From Cytobacillus gottheilii (GTDB lineage Bacteria; Bacillota; Bacilli; Bacillales; Cytobacillaceae), in the NCBI RefSeq assembly GCF_001636345.1, contig NZ_KV440945.1:1456975-1520974 (forward strand): 64,000 nt of DNA, in the 5' to 3' direction. Positions 1 to 7,472 of the stretch are shown here, one piece after another. Every line of letters starts with the position of its first letter. Position 1 is the first letter of the stretch. The position numbers were made by a program, and so were the translations under genes. The notes beneath the pieces are model-generated. The model worked only from the letters and a program-made list of their open reading frames with translations. It had not been told where the DNA came from and ran no database searches.

Positions 1-716
1 GCACGCAGGCTTATCACGATCATGGCATTGTACAGGAAGCAACAAGATTAATTAAAGAAAGCTTCCCTGAGCTGATTGTTATTGCGGATACATGCCTATG
101 TGAATTTACAGACCACGGCCATTGCGGTCTTGTGGAAAATGAAGAAGTTTTAAATGATGAGTCACTTGATTTGCTAGTGCAGACGGCTGTCAGTCAAGCA
201 AAAGCAGGAGCTGATATCATTGCTCCATCCAATATGATGGATGGCTTTACAGCAGCAATTCGTGATGGATTGGATGAAGCAGGATTCGAAAATGTGCCGA
301 TTATGTCCTATGCTGTTAAATATGCTTCAGCCTTTTACGGACCGTTCAGAGAAGCGGCTGACAGCACACCTCAATTCGGTGACCGCAAAGCCTATCAAAT
401 GGATCCGGCAAACCGCCTTGAAGCAATTAGAGAAGCAGAGTCTGACTTGGTAGAAGGTGCCGACTTCCTTATTGTGAAGCCAGGGATGCCGTACTTGGAT
501 ATTGTCCGCGATGTAAAGAACAATATCAATCTTCCGCTTGTCATTTATAATGTGAGCGGAGAATACTCCATGGTCAAAGCAGCCTCTCAAAACGGCTGGA
601 TTGACGAAGAGCGAATTGTAATGGAAATGCTGACAGGCATGAAGAGAGCCGGCTGTGATCTGATCATTACGTATCATGCAAAAGATGCGGCAAGATGGCT
701 GAAAAAGCAAAACTAA
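1..716 (+). CDS. hemB: delta-aminolevulinic acid dehydratase (porphobilinogen synthase), 5' end outside window
   Basis: The enzyme condenses two 5-aminolevulinate molecules to porphobilinogen in cytosolic heme synthesis. The reading frame is open from base 3, so the N-terminal part lies outside the window; about 237 residues remain. Seen: the metal-binding cysteine segment [15 protein letters not shown] near bases 93-126, the first Schiff-base lysine region ([13 protein letters not shown], near base 309) and the second one ([11 protein letters not shown], near base 470). These three together are specific for this family. hemL follows 42 bp downstream with its own SD, as in the Bacillus hemAXCDBL operon. 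The ATG/GTG codons inside the visible part are internal, not starts. Confidence 0.97.
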   Translation, partial: TQAYHDHGIVQEATRLIKESFPELIVIADTCLCEFTDHGHCGLVENEEVLNDESLDLLVQTAVSQAKAGADIIAPSNMMDGFTAAIRDGLDEAGFENVPIMSYAVKYASAFYGPFREAADSTPQFGDRKAYQMDPANRLEAIREAESDLVEGADFLIVKPGMPYLDIVRDVKNNINLPLVIYNVSGEYSMVKAASQNGWIDEERIVMEMLTGMKRAGCDLIITYHAKDAARWLKKQN

Positions 717-758
717 TAAAAAAACAATCTTTAACTAAAAAACGAAAAGAGGGATCGT

Positions 759-2045
759 ATGCGTTCTTATACTAAATCCATTCAAGCGTTTGAAGAAGCG
801 AAAAAGCTATTGCCTGGCGGAGTTAACTCCCCTGTCCGTGCATTTAAATCTGTTAATATGGATCCAATCTTCATGGAGCGCGGAAAAGGATCAAAGATTT
901 ATGATATTGACGGCAATGAATACATTGATTATGTCCTTTCGTGGGGACCGCTAATTTTAGGTCACAGTAATGACCGCGTGGTTGAAGCAATCAAAAAAGT
1001 GGCTGAAAACGGGACGAGCTTTGGGGCTCCAACAGAAATTGAAAATGAGCTTGCCAAGCTTGTCATCGAGCGTGTGCCATCGATTGAAATCGTGCGTATG
1101 GTTTCTTCTGGAACAGAGGCAACAATGAGTGCCCTTCGCCTGGCGAGAGGCTATACTGGCCGCAACATGATTATGAAATTTGAAGGCTGCTACCACGGTC
1201 ATGGTGATTCCTTGCTTATCAAGGCTGGTTCTGGTGTTGCCACGTTAGGACTGCCAGATAGTCCTGGTGTGCCTGAGGGTGTGGCTAAAAATACTATCAC
1301 AGTTCCTTACAATGACCTTGAGAGCGTAAAGCTGGCATTTAATCAATATGGAGATGATATTGCTGGTGTAATTGTTGAGCCAGTTGCCGGCAATATGGGT
1401 GTTGTGCCGCCACTGCCGGGATTCCTTGAAGGACTTCGTGAGATCACAGAGCAAAATGGAACACTTCTTATCTTTGATGAAGTGATGACAGGCTTCCGCG
1501 TAGATTATCAATGTGCACAAGGCTATTTTAACGTTACACCTGATATTACATGTTTAGGGAAAGTCATCGGCGGTGGACTGCCAGTTGGTGCATACGGCGG
1601 GAAAGCTGAAATTATGGAAAGAATTGCACCGAGCGGACCAATCTATCAGGCAGGTACCCTATCAGGAAATCCGCTTGCCATGACAGCAGGGCTTGAAACA
1701 TTAAGTCAGCTGACACCAGAAACTTATAAAGAATTTGGACGCAAAGCAGACATGCTGCAGTCAGGCTTAAAAGCAGCAGCAGAAAAATACGGAGTTCCGC
1801 ATACGATTAACCGCGCTGGTTCCATGGTTGGCATCTTTTTCACAAACGAAAAAGTAACAAACTATGATCAAGCGAAAACATCTGATTTGAACCTATTTGC
1901 TTCCTACTATCGTGAAATGGCAAATGAAGGGGTCTTCCTTCCGCCTTCACAGTTCGAAGGATTATTCCTCTCAACTGCACACAGTGACGAAGACATTCAA
2001 AACACAATTAAAGCAGCAGAAACTGCTTTTTCAAGAATTATGTAA
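759..2045 (+). CDS. hemL: glutamate-1-semialdehyde 2,1-aminomutase
   Basis: This PLP enzyme converts glutamate-1-semialdehyde to 5-aminolevulinate, the substrate of HemB encoded just upstream. It has 428 residues, the usual family length. The start motif [13 protein letters not shown], the cofactor region [16 protein letters not shown] and the PLP-lysine segment [14 protein letters not shown] (lysine near residue 268) are all present. The ATG at 759 follows an AAAAGAGGG SD. It is the last gene of the heme operon here. The insertion sequence begins only 10 bp after its stop codon, so the original 3' flank and any native terminator have been displaced. Confidence 0.97.
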   Translation: MRSYTKSIQAFEEAKKLLPGGVNSPVRAFKSVNMDPIFMERGKGSKIYDIDGNEYIDYVLSWGPLILGHSNDRVVEAIKKVAENGTSFGAPTEIENELAKLVIERVPSIEIVRMVSSGTEATMSALRLARGYTGRNMIMKFEGCYHGHGDSLLIKAGSGVATLGLPDSPGVPEGVAKNTITVPYNDLESVKLAFNQYGDDIAGVIVEPVAGNMGVVPPLPGFLEGLREITEQNGTLLIFDEVMTGFRVDYQCAQGYFNVTPDITCLGKVIGGGLPVGAYGGKAEIMERIAPSGPIYQAGTLSGNPLAMTAGLETLSQLTPETYKEFGRKADMLQSGLKAAAEKYGVPHTINRAGSMVGIFFTNEKVTNYDQAKTSDLNLFASYYREMANEGVFLPPSQFEGLFLSTAHSDEDIQNTIKAAETAFSRIM

Positions 2046-2055
2046 TACAGTGGAG

Positions 2056-2069
2056 GAGGCTGGGACAAA
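2056..2069 (+). repeat. left terminal inverted repeat of the IS
   Basis: GAGGCTGGGACAAA; perfect complement of 3864-3877. From general knowledge, this end sequence is common among IS1182-type elements of Bacillales. Confidence 0.88.
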
Positions 2070-2086
2070 ACCTACCTCCAAGATAA

Positions 2087-2131
2087 AAAAGCCGGTGAAA
2101 TTTTACTCATTGTAAAATTTCACCGGCTTTT
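2087..2131 (+). terminator. 20-bp perfect hairpin inside the left IS end
   Basis: The arms 2087-2106 and 2112-2131 are exact complements (core GCCGGTGAAATTTTAC) around a 5-nt TCATT loop. The stem begins with an A run and ends with a T run, so it can act as a terminator in either direction. Inference: it ends hemL transcription and blocks read-through into the transposase gene. Confidence 0.75.
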
Positions 2132-2148
2132 ATCATTTTTAAATAAAA

Positions 2149-2213
2149 ATAAGGACCACTTCTGATAAAATAAAGTCACCACAACAAATTCAATCAGAAA
2201 GAAGGGTCCTTAT
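2149..2213 (+). promoter_or_regulatory. inverted repeat that can hide the transposase SD and start codon
   Basis: ATAAGGACC (2149-2157) is the exact complement of GGTCCTTAT (2205-2213), which covers the end of the SD region (GAAGGG) and the first two bases of the ATG at 2212. A transcript entering from outside would contain both arms and could fold; one starting inside the interval would lack the first arm. The folding effect is inferred. Confidence 0.55.
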
Positions 2214-3780
2214 GTTTAAAGATTATAACATGAATCAAATTATTTTGCCTTTAGATTTAGCAGTGAAATTACAAGAAAATGATATCGCCTTTTCCATCCA
2301 TCATTTAGTCGAAAGTATTCCTCAAGAAGCTTTTCATTCCTTTAGCCGACAGACTGGCTGTCCATCCTATCATCCACGCATGATGCTGAAAATTATTTTA
2401 TGCGGCTACACGCAATCTACTTTCTCTGGTCGTAAAATAGAAGGATTATTGAAAGATAGTATCCGCATGATGTGGCTCGCACAAGGATATGAGCCAAGCT
2501 ACCGCACGATCAACCGGTTCCGTGTACACCCCGAAATGAAAGAATTAATACGCCAATGTTTCGTCCAATTCCGATGTCAGCTGGTTCAGGAGAACCTGAT
2601 TGATCAAGAAGCGATCTTTATTGATGGCACAAAAATTGAGGCGAACGCTAATAAATTCACGTTTGTATGGAAGAAAGCCATTGAAAAATTCCATGCCAAT
2701 CTCATTGAAAAGTCTAATCAGTTATACAGCCAGCTCCTTGAAAATGAAATCATTCCTGAAATAAAAAGAGAGAATGAAGAACAGCTTTCGATTGAAGAGT
2801 TAAAGCAAGTCGCCAAACAACTAGATGAAGTAGTCGATGATTATACACAAAAAATTGAGAGCTCTGATGATGCAGAAGAGCGTAAACAGCTTCGGAGTGA
2901 ACGGAAGTCACCAAAACAAATGGTAAAACAACTGAACGATTGGATTGCCCGCAAACAGAAGTATGAAAAGGATTTTAACATGTTTGGCACAAGAAACAGC
3001 TATTCAAAAACGGATCAGGATGCAACTTTCATGCGAATGAAAGATGACTATATGCAAAACGGACAATTAAAGGCTGGCTATAATGTACAAATCGCGACAG
3101 AAGGACAATACGCACTGGCTTATGATGTGTTTCCAAACCCGACGGATACCAAAACATTAATCCCCTTTCTTGACCGAATTGAACAGGAATTCTTTTCGTT
3201 GCCGAAATACATTGTGGCAGATGCCGGTTATGGAAGCGAACAAAATTATGATGACATTTTGACAAAACGCAGCTGTACACCGCTTATTACGTATAATCAC
3301 TACTTAAATGAGCAAAAGAAAAAGTTCAAACAAGATCCCTTCAAAACAAGTAACTGGGAGTATGATAAGGAAAGTGATACGTTCACTTGTCCGAATGACA
3401 AAAAGGTCATGTTTCAATACCATTCAACTCGTTCCGATAAAAGTGGTTACAAGCGACAATTAAAGGTTTATGAATGCGAGGACTGTTCAGACTGCCCATT
3501 GCGATCGTTTTGTACAAAAGCACAAGTAGGTACAAATCGTAAACTCATGATCAACGAGAAATGGGAACAGCAAAAAGAATATGTAAAGACAAAGCTTTCG
3601 GAAGAAGAAACGGCTGCCATTTACCGTCAACGCAAAACAGACGTGGAGCCAGTTTTTGGATTCTTGAAGGCTAATTTGGGTTTCACTCGGTTTTCGGTTC
3701 GCGGTCAATCAAAAGTCGATAACGAAATCGGCCTCGCGTTAATGGCCGTGAATATAAGAAAATCTGCGGCAAGAGCGTAA
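2212..3780 (+). CDS. IS1182-family transposase
   Basis: The 522-residue protein has the layout of IS1182-type DDE transposases. The N-terminal DUF772-like helical region contains a SYRTINRFR segment near residues 97-105. A first acidic site follows in IFIDGTKIEANANKFTFVWKK, near residue 140. A long charged coiled region covers about residues 165-250, then comes IVADAGYGSEQNYDD near residue 335. A CxxC pair series (YECEDCSDCPLRSFC) lies near residue 420, and the C-terminal part has RKTDVEPVFGFLKANLGF with the last acidic residue. The frame is intact, so the element may be active. The start is ATG at 2212 after GAAAGAAGGG. Cargo genes are absent. Confidence 0.93.
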   Translation: MFKDYNMNQIILPLDLAVKLQENDIAFSIHHLVESIPQEAFHSFSRQTGCPSYHPRMMLKIILCGYTQSTFSGRKIEGLLKDSIRMMWLAQGYEPSYRTINRFRVHPEMKELIRQCFVQFRCQLVQENLIDQEAIFIDGTKIEANANKFTFVWKKAIEKFHANLIEKSNQLYSQLLENEIIPEIKRENEEQLSIEELKQVAKQLDEVVDDYTQKIESSDDAEERKQLRSERKSPKQMVKQLNDWIARKQKYEKDFNMFGTRNSYSKTDQDATFMRMKDDYMQNGQLKAGYNVQIATEGQYALAYDVFPNPTDTKTLIPFLDRIEQEFFSLPKYIVADAGYGSEQNYDDILTKRSCTPLITYNHYLNEQKKKFKQDPFKTSNWEYDKESDTFTCPNDKKVMFQYHSTRSDKSGYKRQLKVYECEDCSDCPLRSFCTKAQVGTNRKLMINEKWEQQKEYVKTKLSEEETAAIYRQRKTDVEPVFGFLKANLGFTRFSVRGQSKVDNEIGLALMAVNIRKSAARA

Positions 3781-3812
3781 GATCTTGCCTACCTAAGACC
3801 AAAATACATAAG

Positions 3813-3847
3813 AAAAAAGTGAAATCGACGAGCGATTTCACTTTTTT
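3813..3847 (+). terminator. terminator hairpin inside the right IS end
   Basis: A 15-bp perfect stem (AAAAAAGTGAAATCG, 3813-3827, with its complement 3833-3847) surrounds ACGAG and ends in a T run. It lies 33 bp after the transposase stop and is flanked by A and T tracts, so it can work on both strands. Confidence 0.78.
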
Positions 3848-3863
3848 TCATTGACTGAGACTA

Positions 3864-3877
3864 TTTGTCCCAGCCTC
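3864..3877 (-). repeat. right terminal inverted repeat of the IS
   Basis: TTTGTCCCAGCCTC, exact complement of the left end at 2056-2069. Confidence 0.88.
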
Positions 3878-3930
3878 TTTTTTAATGGTGTTTTTTTAGA
3901 TGGGTTTGGGTTGAATGGCGGAAATTTGGG

Positions 3931-4112
3931 TTTGTGATCTGTAAATTAGTAAATGATGTTGTGGGGGAGGAAAGGTACCTTTAAATCTCATTAGAGATGT
4001 GGTGGGAAAAGAGGGAATGTACCTTTGTGATCCAGGAATTGGTATATAGTGTCGCGAAAAGGGAAGAAACGCACCCGTATAAATCAGAAACTGGGTATAT
4101 AGTGTCGCAAAC
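3931..4112 (+). repeat. three degenerate copies of a ~36-bp intergenic repeat
   Basis: The copies are at 3931-3965, 4024-4059 and 4077-4112. Copies 1 and 2 share TTTGTGATC and the pattern AATTrGTAwATrrTGT. Copies 2 and 3 share the exact 15-mer GGTATATAGTGTCGC (4041-4055 and 4094-4108). The surrounding 3878-4347 stretch has no credible gene: it moves from G-rich to very C/A-rich on this strand, and its only longer open frame (minus strand, 3896-4234) is low-complexity with no SD. Function unknown. Confidence 0.6.
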
Positions 4113-4347
4113 CTCCAAATTCCAGCAGCAACCGTTAAACCTAAAACCCAAAACAATCGCTGCACCTCACTCCCAGAAGTGAAAAACCAGACAATCAAGC
4201 AAAAACACCCCCCCAAAAAAGCACAACCCCCCACAGCAAAACCCCTCCCTTCAAAGCATTAAACAAACCAGCTGCCTCTAACAAGTTCCTAATCTCAAAA
4301 CTCCTGCACCGAAAGCACTCTTACTAATCTATCTTGCAATTTTTTAC

Positions 4348-4376
4348 TCATATTTAGAATCGTCTATTCATAAATT
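4348..4376 (+). promoter_or_regulatory. SigE-type (mother-cell) promoter of spoVID
   Basis: TCATATT (4348-4354), a 14-bp spacer and CATAAATT (4369-4376) fit the SigE pattern (KMATATT, 14-15 bp, CATACANT). It lies about 50 bp ahead of the spoVID start; spoVID is a known SigE-regulon gene in B. subtilis. Confidence 0.65.
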
Positions 4377-4425
4377 GATAATGACATAGTGATTAGACGT
4401 GAAAGATATGAAGGGAGGAGTCGCT

Positions 4426-5610
4426 TTGACTCAGGGAAATCCATCGTGCTTACGATTTTCTTTAGAAGAATCAGTGTGGTTTCAAAGAGGACAGGAAGTA
4501 CTGCAATTAATATCAATCTCACTTGATCCAAATATTACAATCCAGGAAAGTGAACAATATGTCACCATCCAAGGTGCTTTAGAGCTTACAGGGGAGTATA
4601 ATCGCGTCGAAGCAGATGAAGCAGAGCAGCAGAATGCTGGCTACCAGGCAAAGTTTGTGCAAAGTGTAGAGGAAAGAGATGAAGGTGTTTTTGAATTCAC
4701 TCACTTTTTTCCAGTAGATATTACGATCCCGAATAATCGAATTCAAAGCATTGAGGACATTGGTGTAGAAGTGGAATCCTTTGATTACGATTTTCCTGAA
4801 CGCAGCTGTATGAAGCTGAACGCAAACTTAATGATTTCCGGTTTATATGGCGAGCAGCGTGAAGAGGCTGAAAATGCTGTTGAGGAAGTTGTAGAAGCTT
4901 CTGAGGCAGAGGCAGAGCTGGAGCCGCTCTATCGTTCATCCGCTTCAATATTTGAGCCTCCAGCACAAGAAGATGAAGAACAAGAAAGTGATTTTGTCAC
5001 TGAACTGCGCATTGAAAAAGCTGAACAGCAAGAACAAGAACAAGATCAAGAACAAGTAGAAGAGTTATTCCGCCCATTTGAAGCAGAGGCAAGAAAACAG
5101 CCGGAAGTCCCGGCAGTTGAGGTGAATGAAGAAGAGGTAGCACCTCCAGCATTGCAGGAAGCTCAAATTGCACCTCAAGCCGCAGAAGAGCCTAAGGAAG
5201 CATTCCCTAATATCGCATTTACAGCTCAAAGAAGTGAAACACCTGCTGAAACATACGTGGCAGAAGTGGAAGAGTTCAAGCAAGTACCGCTTGAAGAAAG
5301 TCCTGTTCAAGAAGTAAAAGTGACTGAAAATGTATACATGGAAGAATCATCATCTTCTTCTGAGCAAGAAGTAAAGAAAAAGAAAAAATCCAAAAACAGT
5401 ATGACATTAACAGAGTTTTTTGCACGAAAAGATGAAAATGAAATGTCTAAGCTGAAGGTATGCATTGTGCAGCACGGAGAAACACTCGAGCTGCTTGCAG
5501 AAAGATATGAAGTGTCTTCTCAGCAGCTGCAGAGAGTGAACAACCTTGATATCACTCAAGACGTCTTTGAAGGTCAGGTGCTGTATATCCCTGCTGTTGT
5601 AACCCGTTAA
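4426..5610 (+). CDS. spoVID: stage VI/spore coat morphogenesis protein SpoVID with LysM domain
   Basis: SpoVID coats the developing forespore from the mother-cell side and guides coat encasement with SpoIVA and SafA. The N-terminal 130 residues form the conserved region (CLRFSLEESVWFQRGQEV, LELTGEYNR). A long Glu/Gln-rich disordered stretch follows, about residues 145-310. A single LysM domain closes the protein near residues 345-391 (VQHGETLELLAERYEVSSQQLQ). The TTG at 4426 is preferred: AAGGGAGGAG lies 5 bp before it, and its first residues match the family start. An upstream in-frame GTG (4399) has no SD. The gene directly follows a SigE-type promoter and ends in a strong terminator, so it appears monocistronic. 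Confidence 0.92.
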   Translation: MTQGNPSCLRFSLEESVWFQRGQEVLQLISISLDPNITIQESEQYVTIQGALELTGEYNRVEADEAEQQNAGYQAKFVQSVEERDEGVFEFTHFFPVDITIPNNRIQSIEDIGVEVESFDYDFPERSCMKLNANLMISGLYGEQREEAENAVEEVVEASEAEAELEPLYRSSASIFEPPAQEDEEQESDFVTELRIEKAEQQEQEQDQEQVEELFRPFEAEARKQPEVPAVEVNEEEVAPPALQEAQIAPQAAEEPKEAFPNIAFTAQRSETPAETYVAEVEEFKQVPLEESPVQEVKVTENVYMEESSSSSEQEVKKKKKSKNSMTLTEFFARKDENEMSKLKVCIVQHGETLELLAERYEVSSQQLQRVNNLDITQDVFEGQVLYIPAVVTR

Positions 5611-5626
5611 TGTTGATCATGGACCA

Positions 5627-5664
5627 ATGAGCAGGTGTATGTTAACCTGCTCATCTGTTTTTTT
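5627..5664 (+). terminator. Rho-independent terminator after spoVID
   Basis: A perfect 10-bp stem, ATGAGCAGGT (5627-5636) with ACCTGCTCAT (5645-5654), is followed by a run of Ts. Confidence 0.88.
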
Positions 5665-5707
5665 ACGCAGAAGTGATCATGTATCTGCGCTGAATTGTAG
5701 GAAGTGA

Positions 5708-6784
5708 GTGATTACTGTGCAGGAAAAAAATCGATTAAAGCAGGTAGCACCCATTTTAAGACATTATGCTGTAGAAGCGAATTTTGTTGAGGATTTTGGC
5801 AGAGTCCAAAAAATTTATAGCAATAAAGGGATCTTTGCTTTAAAGAAAATCAAAACCAATCATGGTGCTGACTTTATCAGACATGTTCATAACTTATATC
5901 AAAAAGGCTATAACCGGGTTGTACCAATTTATCCGACTGCAGATGGCCGTTACGCGGTGCTGCATGGTCATCATTTATATTATTTAATGCCTTGGCTGGC
6001 GAATGAATTAAAAGAGGACCGAACACAAAGGTATCAGCAGATGTTCCGGGAATTGGCACGGATGCATACCCTTTCGGTCAAAGAAGTAAAAATCACCAAA
6101 GAGGAAAGAGAAGAGCATTATGAGAACACACTGCAGCAATGGGAAAGAGAAAAGGAATTTCTTTCAGGCTTTATAGAGCAATGTGAAAAACGAGCGTATA
6201 TGTCACCGACAGAGCTGTTATTTTGCTTGTATTATCATGATATAACACAGGCAATAAAATATGCGGAAGATAAGTTGAAAGCATGGTATGAAAAGACGAA
6301 AGAAGAAGAAAAAGCAAGAACGGTCCTTATTCATGGAAAGGTTTCACCTGAACATTTTTTATTTGATGAGCGCGGCTATGGATATTTCCTGAATTTCGAA
6401 AATGCAAAGCTAAGCTCTCCTCTGCATGACATGCTTCCGTTTCTCTCCAGGTCGTTAAAGACATATCCTAAACGCTCGGAGGAAGCTGTGGATTGGTTTT
6501 ATACGTATTTAAAATACTTTCCATATAAAGAAGATGAGTTATTGCTTTTTCAAAGCTATTTCGCCTATCCTGGTCCGGTGATCCGTGCAGCAGAACGTTA
6601 TTATAAAAAGAAAAATAGCCGTGGTGAACGTAAAATGCTGCAATATTTCCAGAATCAGTTCTGGCTATTAAAAAATACAGAATATGTGATTATGAGAATA
6701 GAAGAAACAGAAAGACAAAAAAAAGAGGCAGCGGCTGCTGCGGCAGCACAAGCACAGGCAGAACAAGAAGGAGCCCAGAATTAA
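5708..6784 (+). CDS. ysxE: YsxE, CotS-family kinase-fold spore coat protein (apparent pseudokinase)
   Basis: The 358-residue protein has the aminoglycoside-phosphotransferase-like fold of the CotS/YsxE spore coat family: an N-lobe with FALKKIKTNHG near residue 40 and a helical C-lobe. The expected catalytic HGD is HGK (LIHGKVSPEHFLF, near residue 209), and the metal-binding DFD is NFE (near residue 229). Phosphotransfer is therefore unlikely, and a binding or structural role in the coat is inferred. The C-terminus is an Ala/Gln-rich tail. It follows spoVID, as in B. subtilis. Start: GTG 5708 is only 3 bp from AGGAAG, and GTG 5717 (12 bp) is an alternative. Confidence 0.85.
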   Translation: MITVQEKNRLKQVAPILRHYAVEANFVEDFGRVQKIYSNKGIFALKKIKTNHGADFIRHVHNLYQKGYNRVVPIYPTADGRYAVLHGHHLYYLMPWLANELKEDRTQRYQQMFRELARMHTLSVKEVKITKEEREEHYENTLQQWEREKEFLSGFIEQCEKRAYMSPTELLFCLYYHDITQAIKYAEDKLKAWYEKTKEEEKARTVLIHGKVSPEHFLFDERGYGYFLNFENAKLSSPLHDMLPFLSRSLKTYPKRSEEAVDWFYTYLKYFPYKEDELLLFQSYFAYPGPVIRAAERYYKKKNSRGERKMLQYFQNQFWLLKNTEYVIMRIEETERQKKEAAAAAAAQAQAEQEGAQN

Positions 6785-6799
6785 TCCATGTTCCGGGCT

Positions 6800-6994
6800 C
6801 TAAATCATTTCAAATTGAAATGCAATGACAGCAGCAATAAGCAGGAAAAGCAATAGCACGTCTAAAATGGAAGGCAGAATCAGTGTTCGAATGCCTTGAA
6901 AAATGCAAATCGGAACAATAAATTGTCCGCATACATTGCGAATCGATCTTAGCCAAGGCGGCAGTCCATGCGGATTATATCTTCTTTTCATCAT
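6800..6994 (-). CDS. small conserved membrane protein
   Basis: A 64-residue protein on the minus strand. It has a basic, Pro-rich head (MKRRYNPHGLPPWLRSIRN), a middle segment with CGQFIVPICIFQGIR, and a C-terminal transmembrane helix (VLLLFLLIAAVIAFQF). The start at 6994 (or 6991) is preceded by GAAGGGGGA at good distance, which separates it from the many shadow frames. It lies convergent to ysxE, and a GAGCCC/GGGCTC stem lies between the two ends. I recognise the general look of a Bacillaceae hypothetical protein but know no function. Head positive, tail membrane: probably anchored with the N-terminus in the cytosol. Confidence 0.65.
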   Translation of the reverse strand: MMKRRYNPHGLPPWLRSIRNVCGQFIVPICIFQGIRTLILPSILDVLLLFLLIAAVIAFQFEMI

Positions 6995-7121
6995 CAGTCC
7001 CCCTTCTCCCCATCATATGAACCTCATTTAGTGATAGTGCCTAAACTCCATGCATAATTTGCCGTATCCCTTGGAACGTTTCCTCAGAAAAGGTATAAAA
7101 TAAAAAAATAGTGTTACGATA

Positions 7122-7150
7122 TTGACTAGCGTTATTGATTTGAGTAGTAT
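7122..7150 (+). promoter_or_regulatory. SigA promoter of the valS T-box leader
   Basis: TTGACT (7122-7127), 17-bp spacer, TAGTAT (7145-7150), directly ahead of the T-box leader. Confidence 0.7.
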
Positions 7151-7159
7151 AGAGCATAT

Positions 7160-7427
7160 AAATAATGAATAAAAGCCAGGATAGGGAAGAGTACAGAGTG
7201 AAAAGCCTTAAGAGAGATGAACCATTTTGCTGCGAGGTTTGTCAGGCGGATGCTTTGGAAGGTCGCCCTTGAGCTTCTTTTGCGAACGGCATTATGCTCA
7301 TTAGTAAAAGACGGGAAAGCCGTTATCAATTTTAAGAGTCAATATCAGGCTGTTTTTTTGATATTGAAAAAAAGGTGGTACCGCGAAGCAAACTCCATTC
7401 GTCCTTTTATGACGAATGGGGTTTTTT
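7160..7427 (+). promoter_or_regulatory. T-box riboswitch (tRNA-Val sensing) controlling valS
   Basis: The leader has Stem I landmarks (AGAGTA near 7190, AGAGAG near 7213). The segment GGTCGCCCTTGAG contains the specifier codon GTC (Val, 7262-7264). The T-box itself is AAGGTGGTACCGCG (7372-7385). The bulge UGGU fits a tRNA whose discriminator base is A, as in tRNA-Val. The terminator is CCATTCGTC/GACGAATGG (7395-7403 with 7411-7419) plus a T run to 7427. Uncharged tRNA-Val binding would stabilise the antiterminator and switch valS on. Small frames seen inside this stretch are not genes. Confidence 0.93.
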
Positions 7428-7472
7428 GTTTTTTTAAAAGTATTAGGTCATGTGAAAGGAATGAATATAAAA

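Larger units (their letters stand above)
2056..3877 (+). mobile_element. complete IS1182-family insertion sequence, about 1.82 kb
   Basis: The element is bounded by a 14-bp perfect inverted repeat GAGGCTGGGACAAA (2056-2069) and its complement (3864-3877), and holds one intact transposase gene. Both ends carry strong internal hairpins. No target duplication is visible: the left flank ends in ...TACAGTGGAG and the right flank starts TTTTTTAATG, in line with the absent or variable duplications of this family. The exact outer base could be one or two bases off. Confidence 0.9.

Noticed and set aside
2046-3890. Target-site duplication of the IS
   Set aside because: The flanks TACAGTGGAG and TTTTTTAATG share no direct repeat; IS1182-type elements often leave none.
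3896-4234. Minus-strand frame of 112 codons after the IS
   Set aside because: Low-complexity Phe/Pro/Gly-rich translation, no SD, lies in repeat sequence with extreme base skew.
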